This document shows positions 1 to 35,120 of a stretch of 64,000 nucleotides of DNA, piece by piece (positions within the stretch are counted from its first letter, which is position 1; each line of letters opens with the position of its first letter). The DNA is from Elysia chlorotica (taxonomy: Eukaryota; Mollusca; Gastropoda; Plakobranchidae). Position numbers and translations under genes: made by a program. The notes under the pieces are model-generated. The model saw only the letters and a list, made by a program, of their open reading frames with translations. It did no database searches and was not told where the DNA came from. The stretch lies in contig RQTK01000178.1 of NCBI GenBank assembly GCA_003991915.1, positions 183,715-247,714 on the forward strand, given 5' to 3'.

Positions 1-25
1 TTTCTAACCGTGGTAAAATACTCAC

Positions 26-22737
<22,712 letters not shown>

Positions 22738-24035
22738 GCTGCTCAATTTTTTTTCTTATTTTTTTTTCAGTTTTAACAATTAAATTTAGACCTAGATATC
22801 GCTACGACAGGTGCTGGTATGTCTAGGATGTTGATTGCAACCATTTACAAGGCTGGTCACTAGATATACTCAGCTTTGTAATATAATAACTTGAAGCTCA
22901 GGCCGCTAAATATCCTTTACATTTTTCTGCTGTCTTATTTTTATTCTAGTCTACATCTAAATTAGATTTGCTACTATGTAGACTTCAAGACTCCAGACCA
23001 CTGTTTCATTGACATTCTTTACATGCAACAGTCATTGCAACTAGATTATCTAATCTAGATCTAGATCTAGAGCTAGATCTAGTTCAAACTTAAATGTATC
23101 CTGTTGCATATTAATAGATCTAGTAATAGATCTAAATCTAGGTCTGAATTTTCCTAAAAACAAAGTATAGCTATAACGACTTGATTATTTGTGGTACATT
23201 AGCTATGATATTTGTAAATAAGATCGGGAAGATCCAGGATTTGTAACACTGGGTCTACATAGCTCCAGGTATCTACATCTAGATCTCCTTCAATGTATTA
23301 AATTTCTGAGGATTCTACCGTCACTGTGAGATTGGTGGAGTCGGAGTTAGCGAGATCAGTGAGTTACTCTTGCTTGGTGATCTTGTGAAGTGAAGATCAT
23401 TCAGGCATATCGAAAATAATAATAATTAGGCAGTGATTATTTTCACAACTGGTACGGATTTTTTTTCCACATTGGTAAAAGGGTCGGGGGTACTCATAAA
23501 CTCTTTTTAAAAAAATGTTTGCTGCCCACACCGCCGACATTACTTCTCCTGCCCTAGTAACCATACCCCAGCGACGTTTACAAGGGGGTGTGTACTCACT
23601 ACATTTATTTTCTGACTAGATAGTGTATATAATTTAAAACTTTTCTGTCCAAATGCTACTTTACGCAATGTTTATGAGTGTTTTTATTCAAATCAAATTC
23701 TCTGTCGCAGCATCGAATAAGCGAGTCTCTCTCTTAATTCATAGTTTCACATGTCTAAAAAAGCTTATTTACGTTGTTATATATAATTGTTTCAATCAAC
23801 AGCGTCTGTGTCCATTATTTGGACGCTGTAGCTTACGTGGTGTTATCACATCTTCCGGGTTCTGCCCCATGACCAGACCGCTTTGTTCCCTACCATCTGT
23901 GTTCCCTACTGATTAGATCAGTGGTGACCACCTGATTCAGAAACCCTGGCATACCTGCTCTTTATGTTTGGCAGCATTGAAATTATGAAACTTAAGTCAA
24001 AAACCCGTCGCTCATATTTGATATTCCATCGGAGC

Positions 24036-24093
24036 AGAGAGAGAGAGAGAGGGGGGGGGGAGAGGGAGAGATACATGTAGGCCCTACTGACAC

Positions 24094-24186
<93 letters not shown>
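24036..24186. repeat. GA microsatellite
   Basis: GA tract with a short G run and a unique spacer near 24072-24096, in the intergenic region upstream of MYCBP2. Confidence 0.95.
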
Positions 24187-24520
24187 TGAAGGTTATAATA
24201 ACGCGGATGGGAGGAGGGGATACTTTCTGCAGGATTTTTGTTTGCCTTTATTTGAGTAAAATTAAACATACAAACAGTTAAATGTAAGGATGAACATTTT
24301 CATATCGTATACTATGTAAACCTAATAGATGTAAAGATGGGATTAGAAAAAAACAGAAGATAGGGATGCCGTAATAGACTACAATCTGCACTAGCAGTCA
24401 ATTATTAGATATTTTCGTACAGTGCACCTTCGCCTCGCCGGCTTCTGCAAATTCGTGCATATTTTTGGTGACTTTCCTTTATGTTTGCAAACACAGGGGT
24501 TATAATAACATAATTTCAAA

Positions 24521-24706
<186 letters not shown>

Positions 24707-24736
24707 GCAGTGACATCGTTGTCGAAGTCATCGCTG

Positions 24737-24737
<1 letters not shown>

Positions 24738-24789
<52 letters not shown>

Positions 24790-24798
24790 TTCATCACC
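24738..24798. repeat. TCA trinucleotide tract
   Basis: About 17 TCA units following the TAG tract after a 30-bp spacer. Confidence 0.95.
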
Positions 24799-25639
24799 CT
24801 CATTATCAGTACATACATCTTAACGACGTATTGTGTATAGATCTAGGCCTCCACAGCAAAGTGGGATGCACAATCGTTCTCGCCAGTTATCTTTTTCACG
24901 CTTTGTTCTTTGTTTTTTTCAATGGTGAATCACACGTACCCTGCAGTCAGCTTGTTATATCAATGGAGATACTAGATCTCTCTGAATGCTTATGTCCGAT
25001 GTTATTTGTTTAAGTTATTGTTGCTGTTTGTTTGTTTTTTGGTATAGAAAAGCAACTAGCTCTGAAGGCTTACTTTCTACAGTATATGACTACAACAATA
25101 ATGCCCAGGCTACGAGTTTTGACAAAGAGACAAATAATATGTATGAAGCATTGTCTTGTGGCAAATCATAACTAATAATTAAAGCTTTTTATTTCAAGAA
25201 GATAAATTGTTGAAAACAAATATTCTAAAGTTCGAGTACCTAAAGGTACGCAATGTTTTTTTCCTCCGTTTTAAAGCTACTATTAGGCCTATGTATGTAT
25301 AATTCAGGTTTGTTCTTTTTTTCTTTTTTTTTGCATTACACAAAATGCATTTGTCAATGCAAAACATAATGTTGATGAAATTTCAAACTCTCGTGTTAAA
25401 ATGTGAGATTCGCCTCGGCATAACAATGTGTGGTAAAGTTAGTAAATTTTCTCGCGAAACGTTCCTTGGAATTTCAATAATTGTAATACATACATTATAC
25501 ATGTAGTAAGTGGGCCTGCCACTGAAAGTAAATCCGGATAACTATTGAAAAGCACTCGACACTTCTTGTGAATAAATACGATGATCTTTATTTTATTTTC
25601 TGGGAAAGGGGGGGGGGGGTGTAGATAAAGTGACTTTGG

Positions 25640-26227
25640 TTAGGAAACACACAGCTCTTGAGGTCCAAATTCGTTATCCTTTATATTGAAACCTTGAGAC
25701 TGAATGGATGATACAGTTACGTTTACTTTAAAGTTGAAGTCCCCTGAGACAGGGTCGATGCTTGAATACATGGTTTGGTCTTCACGTGGACAAAAGAAAG
25801 AATCACTGGTGTTCTTCTGGTAAACAGGAGTTGTATCGTAGAAGATCTCTTGGCTGGAAACATTTACCGCCTTCCCAAAAATATCTGTAGCTAGGAACTG
25901 AAAACCACGATACTGTCCGACAGGTTTAGGCTCGTTTGAAAGTAGTCTGAAAGCGATGTACCAAAACGTTTTTTCTGTAAATTTTACAAGCAATTCGACT
26001 GTTGGAACAGCACAAACACCAGAGGTAGTAATTCCTTCGTCGTCTGACGTCAGGCGTTTTGATGCTACCAACTGATTATTTTTAAACGCCTGAACTTCTA
26101 TTTTGAAATCAATGTTCACCATTATGCATGTCGTTTTTGAACTCGGCTTTTGAAGTGTGAAAAGGCGAGCTTGAGCCTGTGCAATTAAAATACACAACAC
26201 TAGAAGATATTTCACCTCTTGTGCCAT
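25640..26227 (-). CDS. LAMP-like luminal-domain protein, secreted, single exon (195 aa)
   Basis: The start is chosen at 26227 because it opens a classic signal peptide: MAQEVKYLLVLCILIAQAQA. An in-frame ATG 48 bases upstream would put 16 extra residues in front of the signal. The mature part contains four cysteines in the order SKTTCIM, TSGVCAV, SFFCPRE and QELCVS. This fits the two disulphide loops of one LAMP (lysosome-associated membrane glycoprotein) luminal domain. Further support comes from WYIAFRLLS, GFQFLATDIFG and the FGPQELC ending. Three N-glycosylation sequons (NVS, NTS, NVT) are present. The stop follows the last cysteine by two residues, so the usual transmembrane helix and lysosomal-sorting tail are missing. 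No intron is seen. AATAAA-type signals lie at 25587-25597 on this strand. Family assignment comes from the cysteine and motif pattern, and function is unknown. Confidence 0.72.
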   Translation of the reverse strand: MAQEVKYLLVLCILIAQAQARLFTLQKPSSKTTCIMVNIDFKIEVQAFKNNQLVASKRLTSDDEGITTSGVCAVPTVELLVKFTEKTFWYIAFRLLSNEPKPVGQYRGFQFLATDIFGKAVNVSSQEIFYDTTPVYQKNTSDSFFCPREDQTMYSSIDPVSGDFNFKVNVTVSSIQSQGFNIKDNEFGPQELCVS

Positions 26228-26533
26228 TTTAAAATAAAACGACAAGATTTGAGATGGAGAGTCACAGACACACAACCAGTAAAGAAAACATAGGTAAAAT
26301 TATTCAAGGACTGCGGCATTTGTTATGTAGCCAACAGTTTAAATTTTATCTATATACTTCTTATCTCCATTACCACAAAGAAGGCATGTGCTGCCTATAC
26401 ATACCATTCGAGTAAGTTCCTTATCTAAACTCAAATTAAGGTTACTAATGAAATAAATCCCTGCATCGGTACAGTAATAGAAAATATATTAAATGGCGCA
26501 GTGTCGTTAACGTTCCCTTCAGTCTGTTGGTGT

Positions 26534-26537
<4 letters not shown>

Positions 26538-26625
<88 letters not shown>

Positions 26626-26712
26626 ATCTCCCTCTACCTTTCTCTCTATATCTTTCTATATTTATCCTCCCTCGCCTCTCTCTCGCTGAATAAAACCACC
26701 ACCACCACCACT

Positions 26713-26764
<52 letters not shown>

Positions 26765-26784
26765 GCAACAATAACAACAACAAC
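26538..26784. repeat. Compound CT, ACC and AAC microsatellites
   Basis: CT dinucleotides (26538-26625), then ACC (26697-26727) passing directly into AAC (26728-26784), upstream of the LAMP-like gene. Confidence 0.95.
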
Positions 26785-29043
26785 CCCAACGTTTTTATGA
26801 ATAAAAGAAAAAAAATTCCCTCGAAATAAATAAAGTCATATAAGAAAAACGTAGTCATACAATTGAATGACTAAGAATGTTTGCTATGGATGCTGGCTAG
26901 TTTACGAATAAAAAACGGTATTCAGCAGCGATGTTCACTTTTACTGTTATATAATCTGAACAGCCTTCTCCCCCACCCACCCAACACCCTCTAGGGTAAT
27001 GAAGCAAGGAGAAGCGCCATATAACTCAATCCTAATTGAGCTCTAAATAAAAAAAAAATACCCGTGGTTCAACTCTTAGTTGGTATCTCATAGACTTAAA
27101 GGGCCCACCACTGGTATGATCGTATATCCGGAAAATTAATGAAAGTAGAATTGCTTAAAATCAATGCAAAACAATATAAAAGCAACAAGTCAAACTGCAG
27201 GAACATTTCCCTCTGTTATTTTATTGAATTGGTTCTCTTAGGTAAAAGTAAACCTTTTTACGGTTGATCTCTGAAATGGGTAATCATTAATGTTGATATA
27301 CAATCTGAAGTTCAGCCGTCAGTCACGTAATAAGAGGATATCCCCTTATTACAGCAGCATACCCACAGTCACACGCCAAGTCAATACCTAATCCAATAAC
27401 ATCTCTCCTCACCCACCGCTCACCGGCTAAGCACGAGTCTTGCTGTGGTCTTAGACTACTTAGCATTATTCAAAATTGATTTAGTTACCAGTAGCAGTAT
27501 CGCGTGGCTACACCTCCATATTTAGACTGTCAATCCGTCATGTTAGCCTATCATCGGCAGCCTGAACTGTATCCTCTATCAAGTGTTGTTATAAGGCAGC
27601 GTATGATTATGGTCTCAAGACTTCCATTACGGGTACATTGAGTACACGTGGGTGATTCCTTGATTTGTCATTCATGCATACAATACACCTATTGTATTGT
27701 GTTCGTCCATGTCTGGTTTGCAGTCTGTCTATCATAACTTATTTTCTTTTCTGCTTTAAAAAAAAAAATCCTGGAGTAGGTTTGATGGATCCTTAAGTAG
27801 GTTTCCCCTGTGTTCTTTTCTCCGTTCTTCTCTCCATGCTGCTGTCATGTTGAAATAACCAATGTTTGATTTATAGAAAGGGTGTTTAGATTAATTTTGG
27901 GTCTTGATATTATAGGGGGATTGTTGGTGACTTGTCATTTAGTTTCTTCAACATTCTCTGATTAGCTTCTCATCCAGATGGGATGGGGCTGATGAGCTAA
28001 TGGTAGGAAGTACTGAACAGAAGTTGACTTTAAAGACCCTTTCAACGGATTGTCACGTTGTCGTCGTACAGAGGCTTGTGCACCCTTGTGACACCAGCTC
28101 AGATACAATCAATCCGGAATAGCAGATGGATAGGAGTCAAAACAGGAACCATTCAATTTGGCGTCCACACAAGGTCTCACCTTCACAAAAACAACCTATA
28201 ATTAAAAATTCTTAGATGCTGATGTAAAAAATACAGACCAAACGTCTCACATTAAAATCGTAGATGTATCGTTTGCTATCCCCTAATTTTCTAAGTTGTG
28301 TGCCCAGTCTTTTAATTTCTCTATACCTACTGCACGTAATCACGTGTTGCAGCTACGCATAGACCACGTGTAGGGTCATACATATAGGTGATTGGAATAA
28401 AAACAAGGGAAGTGTGACAAATGAAGAGCATCATTAGAAGCCGAAGTGGCCAAATTGTGTCTTTGAAAGTTCCAATCTGATTTATTCACCCAACTGCATA
28501 AAAAAAAACAACCATATCGTATTTTTAGACACATGCACGTTTTTGCGTTAGAGAAATTGTACTCCGTTTCAGTATGCCGATATATAGGAGAAAACAATCT
28601 CTATAGAGATGTGGAATCTGTCTCAATCTATCTCTCTCCGTTTAAATAAACAGCAATAGATTCCCTAAGGAGAACCCGTGGATGGCAGCTCGTACGTCGT
28701 GTACGTAAAACTCAAGGCAAACCCAGAGAATGCCGTAAATACTTAATAGACATGGGTTCAAATCCCAATAATACCATTAGTTAACATTCACTTATCTGTT
28801 GCTCTCGAATCAAACTGATTTGTGATTTACTGTTCTTATTTCGAGTAATTTCCTTTCTTTTATCAATTAATTTTATAATTAATTATATCTAGATATAAGC
28901 GCATCTTATTTGCAGACAGGCCGTGGTGCATTTTCATGACTGCTGAGACCGGAAATTGGATATCGAAAGTAAACCAACAAGAAACGAAGAAGAACCAATT
29001 CTAAAAACTGAATTACTGAAACCCGGCGCGTACTTCTTGTAGA

Positions 29044-29381
29044 TCTAGATCTAGAACCAGAATAATTATAGTCTAGATTTAGATCAATAGAAAATCACGG
29101 CATTCACAACAGCTTTTGAGGTAGATCTAGACATAGATCGATATTTGATATCTTAATCTAAAAGGTGTGTATTTGCTTTTAATTTTTTCAAATTGTGGGA
29201 AGTATCCAAAGCCAGCTGTTTCAAAACGATTTCAAACATCAAAATCATGAAATTGAATAGATCTATAATTTTCTGATTGCTAAACATTGATTAATGTAAT
29301 CACTAAACTTTCGGTATTACATAGGCTTTCACACACCTATATTCCCTTAGGGAGGTTTATTTTAATTATCTGTAGATCTGC
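29044..29381. repeat. Intergenic 340-bp repeat, copy 1
   Basis: Nearly identical to 29751-30101. Both run from TAGAACCAGAATAATTATAG to ATTATCTGTAGATCTGCGAG, about 710 bp apart in direct orientation. Confidence 0.9.
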
Positions 29382-29462
29382 GAGTCTAATTCAGTATTCG
29401 GCACTCCTTGAGTTTTGTGGTCCCTAGCCTGTGGGCGATCAAAAGGGTGGGCGGCCGGAATT

Positions 29463-29579
29463 CGATTATTAAAATTGAATAAAATACCAGCCAGCTGAAC
29501 TCCCTGTCTTTTTGTTATTTTTTTTCTATTAAAATTGAATAAAATAACTACCAGCTGTACTCCCTGTCTTTTTGTTATT
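29463..29579. repeat. Short tandem duplication, about 60-bp unit
   Basis: ATTAAAATTGAATAAAATA, CCAGCTG and ACTCCCTGTCTTTTTGTTAT occur twice in tandem. Confidence 0.85.
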
Positions 29580-29750
29580 GTATTGGCATGTTTTGTTTGA
29601 TTCAAAAAGACAGGACACGATTTGATTGCATTCAATTTTTTATTTGAACACTGATAGAATGCGGGCGGGGAAGAGGGGTGGGGACAACATACACAAGCAC
29701 ATAAGAATTAGGCCAGATTGAAAATCAATTTAAACTTTAGATCTCTAATG

Positions 29751-30101
29751 TAGATCTAGAACCAGAATAATTATAGTCTAGATTTAGATCAATAGAAAAT
29801 CACGGCATTCACAACAGCTTTTGAGGTAGATCTAGACATAGATCGATATTTGATATCTTAATCTAAAAGGTGTGTATTTGCTTTTAAATTTTTCAAATTG
29901 TGGGAAGTATCCAAAGCCAGCTGTTTCAAAACGATTTCAAACATATATCAAAATCATGAAAATGAATAGATCTAGATCTATAATTTTTCTGATTGCTAAA
30001 CATTGATTAATGTAATCACTAAACTTTCGGTATTACATAGCCTTTCACACACTTCTATTTCCTTAGGGAGGTTTATTTTCATTATCTGTAGATCTGCGAG
30101 A
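29751..30101. repeat. Intergenic 340-bp repeat, copy 2
   Basis: Second copy of 29044-29381, with a few small insertions. The interval between the copies contains its own short tandem duplication (29463-29579). Confidence 0.9.
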
Positions 30102-31093
30102 AATTTTTTTTACTCATCTTTATTACTGTTCACTAGGTTATTTTTTTTCTCTGAATCTCATTTTAGCTTTCCTTCTCTCTGACAAAGGCTTTTAAGCACC
30201 TTTGATCTCCTCCATATAAAATCGCCTAAGGGGCAGGGACCTAGTGGCAACAAAACTTGCTATCTATTCGGATCATAGGGTGGGGCCTAAAGGTTTTCCT
30301 TGTAACCATCCTTATTCCTCCTTACACTTGGACAGCCTGTGCTTTATAGGCCCATCTACAGAAGAAGGAAACTAAATCATTAACTCTAAAACCTGTGGCC
30401 TAATTCCTCCGACCATACCCCCTCCCCTCCTTTACTTTAGTCACTTCCACCTTAACCTTCATGCAGCAGACACACTATCAGTGTCTTTAGTACCAGTAGT
30501 TTTCACCCCCTTTCAAATTATGTAAAATTTGTTAGACTTTGGACGTTTGGTAGCTATGGTGTGGTGGTGTTGGACAGTGTTTTGTCTGTTTTGGTTGCAT
30601 CACAGGCTGTCCGCAGTTGCTATGTGCAGAAACCAATGAAAGGAAAAATGCAAGAGAGTCAATTGTTCCTTTTTTTGCAATAAAATATGCTGGCTTTTAA
30701 ATACAGATACATAAGACCCCCCAGGAGAACATAGGAAACGTTAAACCGAGAGAGTTCCCTATGTATAGAGAGCTACCCCTTCCCACCTTTGATTGAATAG
30801 GACCCACTTAATCTTCCTAGAAGAAGGGAATTAAAGTTTTACCTAAATGTAGTCCTTTATTAGCTCTCTTCTTCTTAGAACTTCTTTGGTTTTACTGCTT
30901 AAATTCAACAATAATTTCATTAATTAGAAAGTTTGGTTCATAGGCGCTTAGATATTTTTGTAATTTACATATATTTTTTTTTAATTGCTGTTCCCATCTC
31001 TAACCTGCTGTCCTCCTCAACATACACATCACCTGGCATATATTGTAGTCATTAAACTCAATACATTATCAACAGTAGTAACATAACAGTTCC

Positions 31094-31180
31094 CTGTATC
31101 TTCTTTGGTATATATTAAAATCTAGACCTCTAGAGGCCCTTCCTGTATCTTCTTTGGTATATTAAAATCTAGACCTAGGC
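31094..31180. repeat. Short tandem duplication, about 45-bp unit
   Basis: CCTGTATCTTCTTTGGTATA followed by TTAAAATCTAGACCT is repeated once, directly upstream of NUP93. Confidence 0.8.
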
Positions 31181-31420
31181 CCGATTAAGCTTGTTCTATA
31201 TTTTGACATCAGTGTGGTATTCAGAAGGCGATAGAATCAAAGTATTAAAGCTGTCACTTTATTAGATGATTGTGGGTCACACTATTGTGACAAAAATTTG
31301 ATTCAAACACACCATTGTGCAACAAGTACAACGTTCTAAACACTATTCAAACCAATTTATGTGTGTTATCACTTATCTTTCTATGATCTTTTTATTATTT
31401 TGTCTTTATATTTGATCCAG

Positions 31421-34149
31421 AGGGAAGACTCTTAAAAAGAAATATGAATCCAGAATCTGAAGGATTTACAGATCTGCTGCAGCAGGCAGAGCAGCTAACT
31501 GCAGACATGGACTCTGGTACTGAGCTGCCTCATTTAGAGAGGAATTTGTTGCAAATTCTTGAGGCAGGTCAACGACTTCTTACAAGAACTACGCCAGCTA
31601 GCCAAGAAAATGTCGATGTGCAAGCGTAAGTTATAATTTAACTTGATCTACTTCCAATCCAAAAAGTAAGCATCACGAACTTAAATTAAATTAATGCTAT
31701 AGAAGATCAATACGCTTTTTCGCCTATGGTGAATTTACTGTATCTAAAGTGTTTGACATTACTGCAAATCCAATCAGGTTTTTTGTATAGTGCAGAATAT
31801 AAATTGTAACAAAGTACTTTGACCTTTCTACAATGATGACATTTCATGTAGATCATAAAAAAATTCCTCGTAAGAGATTAATGAAGTATTTTATATTTTT
31901 GAGCCCTTGAAAGATAGTTATGTACTTCCAAAAGTTTGAACTGATGCTTAATTCATTATATTATGAAAAATAATATTATCTACCATCTACTCCTGGGTCT
32001 AGATCTATCCTCCTTGGCAGCAAAGGTTTTGTTTTGCCTAAAATATCAGATCGTCTTGAGGGACTCAGAACAGCAACCACTTTTGAGTCATTGGAACCTG
32101 TCAGAGATACAGACATTCAGGTGAGAACCATTATTTTACATGAATTTTCGTAAACTAAATATATGTATGGGTAAACTAGTATTTGGGGTATTTAATTTGT
32201 CCAATTTTTCTTAATGCCCTTTTTGGCTTGGATTTTTTCTAGTAACAACATCAGATTTCAACGCGCAGAGTTTATTTTTTTCGTATTTACTCTTTGTTCC
32301 CCAATATCTTCTGGTTAATGTTTTCAAACATGTAGCATTGTCTTTTTCTTCAATGTTCTTTTTACATCGCATCAATTACATTTTTGTCCCCACCCCTCAA
32401 GGGTTTCTTGAAGAATGAACGAGAGAACGCTCTTCTAGCAGTGATTGAACAAACAAGAAAAAATGTAAGGAAAAAAACCTGAATGAAGGTATTGAAATTT
32501 ATAAATATCTACAATTCGTGTATTTTTTGATGTTCAATAAAATACTGGTCTTCTCCTGTTATGATGATTGTTAAATTCTTACTTTTTTTAATTTTTTAAA
32601 AATGTTTAACAAATGGTGTATACAATGAATGGTTTTGTTTTATGATACAATCATGTTATTTCTTTGCATTCAATGCATACATTTAAAACAATGAAGTGAT
32701 TTTAAAACAAACTTTTTATTTTAATATTCTCAACCCTTGTGGTGTAATTCTGGTCTACATTAAGCTTATCTATTGAAATTAGTACTTATTTATAAATGGC
32801 TCTTGCAGACTTTTGAAGGTGTTGAACGTCGTCAGTGGGAATGCATGGAAAATGAGTGGGAAAGAGATAAGCAGAAGATTCTCAATTCGTTGTTGGGATC
32901 AGGACCAGACTCATTCCAGTTTCAACAAGATCTTGAGGTAAGAAGTTTATTTTTGATTAATCTCTTAATCTCAATCTACATCGCTTTTATACTTAGTAAA
33001 CGATACAGAGAATTATTATTATTTTTTTATGGTTCCAAAATCAAATGATGCTGCAGAAAATTTCTTTATTTGTCTTGTCTGGTATGAATACCTTTTGGTG
33101 ATTAGTTAATTCTTCATGTGATGTTTGATATGTGTCACATGAAAGGAATGCTCTAGGCCTTGATAATGGATTTACATTTCACTTGGGTATTTGGTAAAAG
33201 TTTATGCCTAGTCTTGTTAGATAGAATTATTTTTGGAGCCCAGCTGTCTTTTGACCGTAGCAAATATTTGGCAGTTTGAAATCACGTCAGTGTTTCCTTT
33301 TTTAAAATTATTTTGGTTAAAAAAGCATAAAATTTTGTTCTTGATATTGGAAATGTCACATTGCATTCATATTTTCAATGAAAAGACAAAGTACCTTGTT
33401 GCTGTTCTTTGCAGTAATTTTTTGTGGGTTTTGTGTTATCAAAATAATTAATGCACACAGCTAATGACTGTAAATGTGCCTATCGTTTTGGTTTTGTGGT
33501 CCAAAGATAATTTGGCTGGAGCATTAAGTATTTAATGCAATTCAGTTTGAAGCATTTAAAACTCATAAGGTTTTTCAAGTTTTTGTTGAATGTGGTTGTA
33601 AATATTGCCAATGTTTTAAAATTAAATAATGTGTAGCTTGAGTATAAAATTGCACACAGAGAATTAAAAGTAGTCCTTTAGATATACATTTTCTGTTTAT
33701 TTAGAAAAGATAAGTTTTTTTTTTTTATGCTGGTAAAGCCCAAACAATATTTTCATTTATCCCTCTTTTCATTCAATCTGCTTTAAATTTAATCTACTGG
33801 TCTCTCTCTGCTCTTTTGTTGTTAATGTTAGGCAACAAATATTCTCCAGTTCACAGAATTTGCAGGTTGAATTTGTTTTTGAAGAAACCTCTATTCTGTT
33901 TCATTATATACCAAAAAGAGTTCCTCACTAAATTGTTGTGATAAATTTAACAATTGCAGATCTGGTAAATGTCCATAAAATAATGCATGTTTTCTGTAGT
34001 AACAGGCTAAAGTGATAACCGGTAATTATTGTTTTTTAATTTTTATTCTTGTTTATTTGTTGTTATTTTTTCAGATGAGTGTGCCTGATGGTCAATTGAG
34101 CCAAGGTAGAAGCAGTCTAGATCATGCTGAGATGGCCTACGCCAGACAG
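31421..34149 (+). CDS. NUP93: NUP93 exons 1-5: N-terminal coiled-coil/adaptor region
   Basis: Exon 1 encodes [20 protein letters not shown] and [20 protein letters not shown], the amphipathic N-terminal region. In the known family this region contacts the NUP62 complex. Exon 2 (32003-32120) encodes SILLGSKGF and [16 protein letters not shown]. Exon 3 (32402-32464) gives [20 protein letters not shown]. Exon 4 (32809-32937) is charged and helical. Exon 5 (34075-34149) ends [14 protein letters not shown]. The acceptor used for exon 2 (AG at 32001-32002) restores phase with exon 1. A later AG at 32039-32040 would break the frame. Confidence 0.94.
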
Positions 34150-35053
34150 GTGTGATAATGGTTTTCAGACACACTTTAAATTCAAAATAGAGATCAAGGA
34201 ACCCAAAATAAAATGGGGATTTAAGACATTTTTGATGAGCTCAGTAATAATTGTATAAGATAGATTCTTCTTAGAAAAAATAATGATTTTATTTTTGTCT
34301 TTTAGGCATGATTTTCATTTAATAAACTAGAACAAACGTTAATCTCTTGAACATCTTAAAAAGGGATGGGGCATAGAGACTTCTTTCAAGTAGTTTCCAC
34401 TCTCTGTATTTTTTAAATGAAATTCAATCCCAACTGTTGCAGGCCATGTAAGCATCTAAGCAATCTACAGAAACTGAATTTGAAAACCTTATGCTTATTT
34501 ATAAAGAGCTTGAAAAGAATTGAAGGATTTTTGTTCTTTTGTATTTGTTAAATAGGAGCTGTGACGCTTGCTTTAGGCACTAAAACCAAAATACCAATTG
34601 AATATAAGTTAGTCTGAATGTTAACCTTGCTTATTTGCGTACATTATGATCTAGTGTTTTAGAAATGTTGGACTTATAAGGTTTGAGACCAGACAGTGAT
34701 GCCAATTTTCGGTAAATATACGGATTTTCATTAAAAAGACAAAACCAAAACAAGTAGTCAAGTCAGAGCTCAGTAAAGGTCTTTGAAGAGGTTTCTTGTG
34801 TGATTACATATGATATCTCACTTTATGTGTAAAAGTTCAGTGTAAAAATAATGACTGATCGGAGTATTTTTGTTATAACTATACATTTTCAGTGTTTTGT
34901 TATTCGTATTATAAATCCTTAAAATAAATGGTTTTTTTATTTATTTTAAAGGTCTTTGTGTACAATGAAAGTGTCATAGAGAATGGGATTTTGCCATCAC
35001 TGGTAGATATGTTTGCAGAAGTTGCTAAGAACATGGGAGATCAGGTAAGTTTG

Positions 35054-35120
<67 letters not shown>

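Larger units (their letters stand above)
26228..31420. other. Intergenic between the LAMP-like gene and NUP93
   Basis: No protein-coding exon is recognised. The region holds the CT, ACC and AAC simple repeats at 26538-26784, a 340-bp duplication (29044 and 29751) and short tandem duplications at 29463-29579 and 31094-31180. A 3' splice site at 31419-31420 (TTTGATCCAG) just before the NUP93 start codon implies at least one upstream non-coding NUP93 exon and its promoter in this interval. I could not locate them. Confidence 0.65.
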
